From Cellulomonas chitinilytica (GTDB lineage Bacteria > Actinomycetota > Actinomycetes > Actinomycetales > Cellulomonadaceae), in assembly GCF_016862675.1 (NCBI RefSeq), contig NZ_BONK01000015.1, positions 62,001-126,000 of the forward strand: a stretch of DNA of 64,000 nucleotides, read 5' to 3'. A program made the translations under genes and the position numbers. Below, piece after piece: positions 48,326 through 54,920 of this stretch (position 1 is its first letter; the number at the start of each line of letters is the position of its first letter). The notes under the pieces were generated by a model. It was given only the letters and a program-made list of their open reading frames with translations, did not search any database and had not been told where the DNA came from.

Positions 48326-49552
48326 ATGAGGTCGACGCCGGCGCGGCAGGGGAGCCTGCGCGAGCACAACCTGGGCATCGTCCTGCGCGAGGTCCTCGAG
48401 GCCGCCGCGACGGGCGCCCCACCACCGTCCCGCGCGGACGTGGCCGCCGCGACCGGGCTCGCCCGCGCCACGGTCTCGGCCCTCGTCGACCGCCTCGTCG
48501 CGTCCGGCCTGGTCGCCGAGCTCGAGCCCGTCCCGACCCTCAGAGCCGGCCGTCCCGCCGTGCCGCTGGCAGCCCCGTCCGGCACGCTCGCCGCGCTCGG
48601 GGCCGAGGTCAACGTCGACTACCTGGGCGTCCGCGTCGTCGACCTCTCCCGCGCCGTGCTCGTCGAGCGCGTGGTGCACGGCGACTACCGCGGCAGCGAC
48701 CCCGCCGCCGTCCTCGCCGAGCTCGGCGCCCTGGTCGACGACGCCGTCGGAGCGCTGCCCGGCCACGGCGCCGACGTCCCGGACGGCCGCCCCGTCCGGC
48801 TCGCGGGCGCGTCCCTCGCGCTGCCCGGGCTCGTCGACAGCACCGCCGGCACCCTGCTGCTCGCCCCGAACCTCGGCTGGCGGGAGGTCGACGTCGCCGG
48901 CCTGCTCGCACGCTCGTCGTCCGTGCTGCGCGAGCACCCCCCGCTGCTCGCCAACGAGGCCGACCTGGCCGCCCGCGCCGAGGCCGACCTGCGCCGCGCC
49001 GACGGCCCCGCGAGCTTCGTCTACGTCTCCGGCGAGATCGGCATCGGTGGCGCGATCGTGCTCGACGGACAGATCTTCGGCGGCCGGCACGGCTGGGCGG
49101 GCGAGCTCGGGCACACCGTCGTCGCGGACGGGCGCACGCTCGAGCAGGTCGCCGGCCAGGACGCCATGCTGCGCGCGGCGGGCCTCGACCGGCAGGCCGG
49201 CGTCGAGCCGCTGCTGCGCGCCGCGCGGGCGGGCGAGCCGGCCGCGCTCGCCGCGCTCGCGGACGCCGCCACCGCGCTCGGCGTCGCACTGTCGAACGTC
49301 GTCAACCTCCTCGACGTGGGCCACGTCGTGCTCGGCGGCACCTACGCCCGGCTCGCGGTCCACCTGCGCGCCCCCGTGCTGGCGGCCCTCTCGGCCCGGG
49401 TGCTCGCCGGGCCGTGGGTGCCGCCGACCGTCGACGTGGCGCGCGGCGGCAACCTCGCGGCGATGACCGGGGGAGCGCTCGCGGTCCTCGGCCAGGTCGT
49501 CGCGGAGCCGTCCGCGTGGCTCGTCGAGCACGAGGTCGCCGGGGCGGGCTGA
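48326..49552 (+). CDS. ROK-family transcriptional repressor, probable XylR
   Basis: A 408-residue regulator: N-terminal winged helix-turn-helix (about 10-75, SRADVAAATGLARATVSALVD) and a C-terminal ROK sugar-kinase-like domain (about 85-395, with GEIGIGGAIVLDGQ). The divergent position to xylAB makes it the likely xylose-responsive repressor. Unlike most ROK proteins, the CxCGxxGCxE zinc motif expected after GELGH is replaced by a shorter Cys-free stretch (GRTLEQVAGQDAM), and the whole protein has no Cys. So it should not bind the structural zinc. It is probably translated from a leaderless mRNA. Confidence 0.85.
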   Translation: MRSTPARQGSLREHNLGIVLREVLEAAATGAPPPSRADVAAATGLARATVSALVDRLVASGLVAELEPVPTLRAGRPAVPLAAPSGTLAALGAEVNVDYLGVRVVDLSRAVLVERVVHGDYRGSDPAAVLAELGALVDDAVGALPGHGADVPDGRPVRLAGASLALPGLVDSTAGTLLLAPNLGWREVDVAGLLARSSSVLREHPPLLANEADLAARAEADLRRADGPASFVYVSGEIGIGGAIVLDGQIFGGRHGWAGELGHTVVADGRTLEQVAGQDAMLRAAGLDRQAGVEPLLRAARAGEPAALAALADAATALGVALSNVVNLLDVGHVVLGGTYARLAVHLRAPVLAALSARVLAGPWVPPTVDVARGGNLAAMTGGALAVLGQVVAEPSAWLVEHEVAGAG

Positions 49553-49561
49553 CCCGCGCCG

Positions 49562-50026
49562 TCAGTCCTGCCCCTCGCCCAGGAGGCGCCGGACGCCTGC
49601 CCGCGAGCCGAGCAGCGCGACGACCAGCAGGGTCACGGGCACGAAGCCGCCCAGGCTCACGGCGTCGCCGAAGACGACGTCGACCAGCCAGAGCACGACC
49701 AGCTTGCTGCCCGCCGCGACGACCCACAGCGCCAGGGCCGCCACGACCCTGGCCCGCCGGGTGGTCGCGGCACGGAACCGGGCGACGACGCGGCCCTTGA
49801 CGCGGAGCACCACCTCCAGGGCGACCTTGAGCAGCACCGCGGTGAGCAGCGACAGGGTGAAGCTCTCGCTGAGGACGGCCGGCAGGTACTCGATCGCGAG
49901 GTTCAGCACGACGACGTACACGAACACGTCGACGACGTCGGCGGGGCGGGTGCGGTGCCGTGCGGGGACCGGGCCACGGCGCGTGGGCGGCGGCCCGTCG
50001 TGACCTGCACCTGTCCCGTTCGGCAC
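49562..50026 (-). CDS. hypothetical four-span membrane protein
   Basis: A 154-residue protein with four hydrophobic segments (about 32-50, 53-70, 90-112 and 122-140) and an Arg/Pro-rich N-terminus. I do not recognise a family. The start is uncertain: GTG 50026 lies three bases after the end of the binding-lipoprotein gene, suggesting co-transcription, and no strong ribosome site is seen. It could assist the lipoprotein, but it does not look like an ABC permease (no EAA motif, too short). Confidence 0.6.
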   Translation of the reverse strand: MPNGTGAGHDGPPPTRRGPVPARHRTRPADVVDVFVYVVVLNLAIEYLPAVLSESFTLSLLTAVLLKVALEVVLRVKGRVVARFRAATTRRARVVAALALWVVAAGSKLVVLWLVDVVFGDAVSLGGFVPVTLLVVALLGSRAGVRRLLGEGQD

Positions 50027-50028
50027 GC

Positions 50029-51339
50029 TCAGCCCCGCTCGCCCGCGGCGACCGACGTCAGGGAGTCCAGCATCGGGTCCAGGGTGGTCGGGTCCTGGAC
50101 GAGAGTGAGCATCCCCTGCCACCACGCCCGCTGGACGGACGCGGGCATCAGGTCCCCGGCGCCGAACCGGGTGACCGGGGCGTCGGTCAGGTGCTCGGCC
50201 ACCGCGCGCGAGACGGGGTCGTCGTACGCGTCCGCCGGGACGGCGAGATTCACCGACGTGAAGCCGCCGAGCCGCACCCACTGCTCCTGCGCGTCGGCGC
50301 CGGTGAGGTAGGCGAGGAACGACCGGGCGGCGGGCGTGTCGTGCATCATCACGACGACGTCGCCGCCGACGGTGATCGCGCCCGCGTGGGCCGGGTCGAC
50401 CGTCGGGAACGGGAAGAAGTCGTAGTCGTCGGCGGGCGTCAGGTCGGGGAACGCCGTCGTGATGAACCCCTCGGCGAACGAGGCCATGGAGTACATGAAC
50501 GCCGTCGGAGGGTCGCCGTACAGCGGGACGACACCGTCGGCGTCGCCCGTCGTGAGGATGCCCTGGGTGCCGCCGAGCACGTATCCCGGGGTCTCGACGA
50601 TCGTCGAGAACCTCTCGAACGCCGCCCGGACGCACGGGTCCGTCCACGGGACCTCGGCGGCGACCCACCGGTCGTAGAGGTCCGGTCCGCAGCCGGCGAG
50701 CACGAGCTGCGCGACCCAGTCGGTGAGCGCCCAACCGCTGCCAGGGCCCTTCGGCGCGACGACGGAGAACGGGGTTCGTCCGTCGGCGACCATCCGGTCG
50801 GCGAGCGTCGTCAGGTCGTCCCAGGTCGCGGGAACGGCGTACGCGCCCGCCTCGAACGCCGGCGGGGCGTACCAGACCGTCGCCTTGTCCGACACCTTGG
50901 AGAACAGCCCGTACAGCACACCGTCGTGGCTGCCGAGGTCGAGCCATGCGGTGGAGTAGTCCTGCGTCACCTCGTCCACGTCGAGCGCGTCGCCGAGCGG
51001 CACCAGTGCACCGTCGCCGGCGAGCTCGTGCAGCAGGCCCGGGTTGGGCAGGACCGCGATGTCGGGCGGGTCGTCGTCCTCGGCACGGGCCGCCAGGTCG
51101 CGGGCGACGTCCTGCGACCCCTGCCAGTCGACGACCCCGCCGGTGTCCTGCTCCCAGGTCGAGGCGACCGTGTCGAACGCGTCGTACTCCGGGCCGCTCC
51201 ACAGCCCGACGACGTCGACGTGCGCACCGTCGAGACCGGCGCTCGCCGTGGGCTCCGGGGTGCTGTCGGCCGTGCAGCCGGCCGTCGAGATTGCGGCGAG
51301 CAGGACGACGGCCAGCACGGTCCCGCGGCGAAGGATCAT
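50029..51339 (-). CDS. orphan ABC-transporter substrate-binding lipoprotein (sugar type)
   Basis: A 436-residue extracellular solute-binding protein family 1 member. The signal peptide ends in a lipobox ISTAGC with Cys22 as lipid-modified residue. The fold pattern fits alpha-glucoside/oligosaccharide binders (DIAVLPNPGLLHELA; WDDLTTLADRMVADGRTPFSV in parts; DYDFFPFPTVDP; TVGGDVVVMMHDT). It would bind a sugar outside the membrane. No permease or ATPase genes adjoin it; downstream is only a small membrane protein. It may use transporters encoded elsewhere or act as a sensor subunit. ATG 51339 is at the signal-peptide start. Confidence 0.85.
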   Translation of the reverse strand: MILRRGTVLAVVLLAAISTAGCTADSTPEPTASAGLDGAHVDVVGLWSGPEYDAFDTVASTWEQDTGGVVDWQGSQDVARDLAARAEDDDPPDIAVLPNPGLLHELAGDGALVPLGDALDVDEVTQDYSTAWLDLGSHDGVLYGLFSKVSDKATVWYAPPAFEAGAYAVPATWDDLTTLADRMVADGRTPFSVVAPKGPGSGWALTDWVAQLVLAGCGPDLYDRWVAAEVPWTDPCVRAAFERFSTIVETPGYVLGGTQGILTTGDADGVVPLYGDPPTAFMYSMASFAEGFITTAFPDLTPADDYDFFPFPTVDPAHAGAITVGGDVVVMMHDTPAARSFLAYLTGADAQEQWVRLGGFTSVNLAVPADAYDDPVSRAVAEHLTDAPVTRFGAGDLMPASVQRAWWQGMLTLVQDPTTLDPMLDSLTSVAAGERG

Positions 51340-51617
51340 CGATGGTCCCCGGTGAGGTCTGCTCGGGAGCGCCCGACGCGTCGCACTCTACGCGTGACCT
51401 GGACGACGACGGCCGAACGGGCGGAGGTGCTGCTCGCCGTCGAAGGCACGATCGGGACGGGGGCGTTCGCCGCCTGGCCGGTTGCTACGCGGCACCGCGG
51501 TCAGGTCTGGCAGAGCAGACAGCCTCCGGCATGTCGTGGGATGCCACGCCATTCATCATGCCGGAGGCCGCCACGCTCACGTCACGGGATCCTGACGTCG
51601 GCCCCGATCGAGAGTGC
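51340..51617. other. intergenic region with nested inverted repeats
   Basis: No gene is supported in these 278 bases. GCCTCCGGCATG (51522-51533) and its exact complement (51557-51568) enclose an inner CGTGG-GATG-CCACG hairpin; a second repeat ACGTCA/TGACGT follows (51579-51598). Confidence 0.6.
51522..51568. repeat. 12-bp perfect inverted repeat with an inner hairpin
   Basis: Two 12-base arms 23 bases apart with a 5-bp hairpin inside form a forked, cruciform-like structure. No T-run follows. It may be a terminator for the gene pair at 51618-52552 or a mobile-element trace. Confidence 0.55.
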
Positions 51618-51857
51618 CTAGGCGCTCTGCGCGAGGTCGGAGCCGTCCGGCACCCGGCGCCGAGCCCAGAGCTGCCTGGTCAGGTACAGCAGCGGACCGA
51701 CTATGGGCACGAAGAGCAGCACGATGAGATCGACGAACTTGCCGCGATAGGGCCGGTCGACGAGCCAAGCGACGAGCGCCGCCAGTCCCAGAGTGATCCC
51801 CGCGGTCCAGATCGCGTCGTACCAGACACCGCTCAACTGAGTCGGCCCTGTCCCCAT
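51618..51857 (-). CDS. small two-span membrane protein, PLDc_N-like
   Basis: A 79-residue protein with two transmembrane helices (about 14-33 and 42-62). The second, LLFVPIVGPLLYLTRQLW, resembles the N-terminal domain found before phospholipase D/cardiolipin synthase domains (PLDc_N), here standing alone. Stand-alone proteins of this type can occur as immunity-like proteins beside secreted antimicrobial proteins. ATG 51857 overlaps the stop of the preceding secreted-protein gene (TGATG), so the two are translationally coupled. Confidence 0.65.
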   Translation of the reverse strand: MGTGPTQLSGVWYDAIWTAGITLGLAALVAWLVDRPYRGKFVDLIVLLFVPIVGPLLYLTRQLWARRRVPDGSDLAQSA

Positions 51858-52552
51858 CAGGAGTTCTCCTGCCAGTACTGGTTGCCGCCCACCTTGAGCC
51901 GGACGCCCTTGGTCACCTGACCGCCGATGCCAGCCGCGACGTTGTAGATGATAGCCAGCTCGGCGTGTGCGGGTTCCGATGCGCTCTCCACGCCCTTGAG
52001 GATGCGGAGCTGGTGCGACTCGTAGTTGTGCCCGACCGCATAGGTGAAGAACGGCGACCCGACGCTGCTGATGCTGTCCCAGCTGGTCGTCGTCGTGAAG
52101 TTGGCATAGAAGCCGTAAGAGAAGATCGTCGTGCGGTAGTGGACCTTGCAGTTGGTGTAGCTCGCCCAGCCGCTTCCACCGACGACGCGGCAGCCGGTGA
52201 CCGAGAACGTCGTCGCCCCTCCGGGCTTGACAACGCGGGGGAGCTCCCGTTCGACGACACCGATCGAGCCGTCCGCGTACGTGGAGATGGTGACCGCCGA
52301 ACCTCCGCGCGCTTCGTTCGTCACGGACACCGGCTTGGCGCCCCGCACGTCGGCGTCATTCAGGCCTCCCGCGAGGCCCTTGTTGAGGAGCCTGTCCTGA
52401 ACCTCCGGCGCCACGCCGAACTCCGTCATGAACGCACGGCTCGCCTGGACGTCAGCGGGCTCGATCGGCGGGGATGCCGCCGTCGCTTGAGTCGGAACTG
52501 CCAACGCCGTCAGCAGCGCGGCGACGACAACGAGTGGCCTCATTCTCTGCAC
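51857..52552 (-). CDS. secreted protein of unknown function coupled to a membrane protein
   Basis: A 231-residue protein with a signal peptide (about 1-27, ending TQATA-A). The mature part has a helical N-terminal stretch (about 33-70) that could be a propeptide, then a beta-rich domain (about 85-231) with Cys121 and Cys135, a possible disulfide. I recognise no catalytic motif or named family. The start is GTG 52552, seven bases after AGGAG; ATG 52543 is an alternative. Codon use is relaxed compared with neighbours (TTG, GCA, GTT, ACT and CAA occur in a short run of the signal peptide), suggesting acquisition. The stop overlaps the start of the 79-residue membrane protein. Confidence 0.7.
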   Translation of the reverse strand: MQRMRPLVVVAALLTALAVPTQATAASPPIEPADVQASRAFMTEFGVAPEVQDRLLNKGLAGGLNDADVRGAKPVSVTNEARGGSAVTISTYADGSIGVVERELPRVVKPGGATTFSVTGCRVVGGSGWASYTNCKVHYRTTIFSYGFYANFTTTTSWDSISSVGSPFFTYAVGHNYESHQLRILKGVESASEPAHAELAIIYNVAAGIGGQVTKGVRLKVGGNQYWQENS

Positions 52553-52749
52553 GGTAGATCTCCTCGTCCTGACCTGATGACCCGGTCCGACGACCGGGTT
52601 GGCGTGGAACGTAGCCACGTGTGTCAGCCCGGTTCGGTTCGACTGGTGGCCCTTGTGGACCGCTTCGAGGAGTGCCCGGGCTGTGGATGGTTCACGGTGC
52701 CTGTTCCCACGTCGGGCACCTGGATCAATCCGCTCCGGCCGTCCCGCCG

Positions 52750-52755
52750 TAGGCT
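52750..52755 (+). promoter_or_regulatory. candidate -10 element (TAGGCT) of a leaderless promoter for the lactonase
   Basis: TAGGCT is followed by 8 bases and GTG 52764. Confidence 0.45.
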
Positions 52756-52763
52756 CGGGGACC

Positions 52764-53837
52764 GTGACCCCGCAGCCCGAGAACCTCCGCCCGCTCTGGA
52801 TCGGCACGTACCCCGAGGCGGGGGCCGGAACCCCGGCGGGTCTCGGCGAGGGCATCTGGCGCGTCGACCTCGACCCGGCCACGGGCGCCCTGTCCGGCGC
52901 ACGCCTCGTCGTCGAGACGCCCGCGCCGTCGTTCCTCGTCGCGCACCCCACGGCACCGGTGCTGTACGCCGTCGACGAGGAGCAGGACGGCGCGGTCACC
53001 CTGTTCGACGTCGTCGACGACGACCTGCGGCCGCGCGTCACCGTCTCGTCGGGCGGTGCGGACCCGTGCCACCTGCTGCTCGACGACGAGGCGCGGACCC
53101 TGCTGGTGGCGAACTACAGCGCCGGCACGCTCGGCGTCCTCCCGCTCGACGCGGACGGCGGCTTCAGCGCCGAGGTGCTGGCCGCGGGCGGTCCCGCGCA
53201 GGTGCTCGGCCACACCGGCGCCGGTCCTCACCCGGAGCGGCAGGAGGCGCCGCACGCGCACTTCGTGGCCGTCGCGCCTGGCGGCCATCACGTCCTCGTC
53301 GTCGACCTCGGGACCGACGAGGTCCGGCGCTACTCGCGCGACCTCGAGTCCGGGCTGCTCACGGAGGACGGCGTCGCCGTGTCGCTGCCGCCGGGGACCG
53401 GGCCGCGGCACCTGGCGTTCGCCGTGGACGGCAGCCGCGCGTACGTGGTCGGCGAGCTCGACGTGACGGTGCACGTCCTGGCCTGGGACGAGCCGACGGC
53501 CCGGGGCGAGCTCGTGCAGACGCTCCCCGCCACGACGAGCGAGGACGAGGGCACCCGGCTCCCCGCGCACGTGGTGCTCGACGGGAACCGGCTGCTCGTC
53601 GGCGTCCGCGGGCCGGACGTGGTGTCGACCTTCACGGTGGACGACGACGGCCTGCTGCGTCCGGACGGCGAGCACGTGCTGCCCGGGGGCTGGCCGCGGC
53701 ACCACACGGTGGTCGACGGGTGGACCGTGGTCGCGCAGCAGACGGGCGCCGGGCTCGTGGTGCTCGACGCCGACGGGGCGCAGGTGGGGTCCGCGCTCGT
53801 GCCCGCGCCGGCGTGCGTGGTGCCCGCGGTCCTCTGA
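52764..53837 (+). CDS. lactonase family beta-propeller protein (6-phosphogluconolactonase-like)
   Basis: A 357-residue cytosolic protein of the YbhE/Pgl seven-bladed beta-propeller family. Repeated blades are seen, with the family segments LWIGTYPEAG, LLVANYSAGTLGVLPLD and GPRHLAFAVDGSRAYVVGEL. Members hydrolyse 6-phosphogluconolactone in the pentose phosphate pathway, although many homologues have other lactone substrates. GTG 52764 was chosen because of the upstream -10 element; the in-frame extension upstream lacks coding character. It is convergent with the LLM oxidoreductase. Confidence 0.85.
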   Translation: MTPQPENLRPLWIGTYPEAGAGTPAGLGEGIWRVDLDPATGALSGARLVVETPAPSFLVAHPTAPVLYAVDEEQDGAVTLFDVVDDDLRPRVTVSSGGADPCHLLLDDEARTLLVANYSAGTLGVLPLDADGGFSAEVLAAGGPAQVLGHTGAGPHPERQEAPHAHFVAVAPGGHHVLVVDLGTDEVRRYSRDLESGLLTEDGVAVSLPPGTGPRHLAFAVDGSRAYVVGELDVTVHVLAWDEPTARGELVQTLPATTSEDEGTRLPAHVVLDGNRLLVGVRGPDVVSTFTVDDDGLLRPDGEHVLPGGWPRHHTVVDGWTVVAQQTGAGLVVLDADGAQVGSALVPAPACVVPAVL

Positions 53838-53848
53838 CCCGACGGCGT

Positions 53849-54664
53849 TCAGCGTCCGCTCAACGCCGCCACCAGTGCCTCCATCCGTTCGCGGGTGCCC
53901 TCGTGCTCGCCGAAGTGGACGGCCAGAGCCGCGGCTCCGACCTCGCGGTAGGCGACGACGTCGTCGGCGATGCGCCCGACCGGCACGGCCGGGTCCCAGC
54001 CGATGCGCAGCGTGGCCGCGACGTCGCGGCCGTCCGCGAGCTCGGTGAGCCGCCGCGCCCGCTCGGCGAAGGCGTCGACGCTCGCGGGGATGCCCTGCCA
54101 GATGTCGGCGTACCGGGCTGCGCGACGCAGTGCGGCGTCGCTGTTGCCGCCGACCATGAGGTGCGGGCTGCCGTCTGGGACCGGCGCGAACACCCCCTGG
54201 TCGTAGGAGAACCGCCGGCCGCGGTAGGGCGCGCCGCCCCCGGCGAACAGGTGCTGCAGCACCGCGAGCACGTCGTCGGTGACCGCACCCCGGTGGGCGT
54301 AGTCGGCGCCGACAGCGTCGAACTCCTGCTCGTTCCACCCCACGCCGAGGCCCAGCACCACCCGTCCCGTCGAGAGCTGGTGCAGGGTGGCGACCTGCTT
54401 GGCGAGCACGAACGGGTCGCGCAGCGGCGCCACCAGCACCGACGTGCCGAGCCGCACCTGCTGCGTCACGGCGGCGACGTACGCGAGCGTCACCAGCGGC
54501 TCGTAGACCCCGCCGAACGTCGGACCGTACGCGCCGGGTGGCAGCACGTGGTCGGGTAGCCAGACGGCCGCGTACCCCAGGTCCTCGGCCGCGCGGGCGA
54601 GGTCGACGAGGGTCGCCGCGGGCATCGACGGTGACTCGTCGGGAAGCACCACCTCGAGCTCCAT
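53849..54664 (-). CDS. LLM class F420-dependent oxidoreductase
   Basis: A 271-residue luciferase-like monooxygenase-fold protein of the F420-dependent type (TIGR03619-like). Seen: VDLARAAEDLGYAAVWLPDH near the N-terminus, VRLGTSVLVAPLRDPFVLAKQ and GRVVLGLGVGWNEQEFDAVG in the barrel, and a short C-terminal half without the long insert of true luciferases. It would use F420H2 or FMNH2; the substrate is unknown. ATG 54664 gives the usual N-terminus (MELEVVLPDES); an ATG 11 codons upstream has no ribosome site. Confidence 0.85.
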   Translation of the reverse strand: MELEVVLPDESPSMPAATLVDLARAAEDLGYAAVWLPDHVLPPGAYGPTFGGVYEPLVTLAYVAAVTQQVRLGTSVLVAPLRDPFVLAKQVATLHQLSTGRVVLGLGVGWNEQEFDAVGADYAHRGAVTDDVLAVLQHLFAGGGAPYRGRRFSYDQGVFAPVPDGSPHLMVGGNSDAALRRAARYADIWQGIPASVDAFAERARRLTELADGRDVAATLRIGWDPAVPVGRIADDVVAYREVGAAALAVHFGEHEGTRERMEALVAALSGR

Positions 54665-54920
54665 GACGGTACGGAACCTCGAGCACGGCGGACCCATTCC
54701 GGACCGGGTCGGTCACAGGCGCTCGGTTCGTCCGGTCGTGGGTGCCGTGACCGAATCGTGACCTTCTGCACTTACCGTCCGGTAAGTCTTTGTGGTTGCC
54801 TGGCGACAGCCGAGCGACCGCGGTGAGCGACGCCGGGGCAAGGACGCCCCGGCCGGTGCGGCCGCACGGCGTCGGACCGGCAGGGGGCCGGCCGGAGTCT
54901 GCGTCACGAGGGAGTGACCC
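54665..54920. promoter_or_regulatory. control region with 18-bp palindrome before the GH3 gene
   Basis: ACTTACCG-TC-CGGTAAGT (54770-54787) is a perfect 8-bp-arm palindrome of the size and form of TetR-family operators. A possible -10 (TACCGT, 54773-54778) lies inside it. It is about 130 bases before the GH3 start and 105 bases before the divergent LLM gene. No TetR gene was seen in the window. The rest holds nothing I recognise. Confidence 0.55.

Noticed and set aside
51522..51568. Integron attC site or IS200-like end
   Set aside because: The forked hairpin is suggestive, but no integrase, transposase or conserved attC core sequences were seen.
53838..53868. Terminator hairpin between the lactonase and LLM genes
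   Set aside because: CGGCGTT/AACGCCG is only 7 bp with a 12-base loop and lies mostly within the LLM coding end; too weak to list as a feature.
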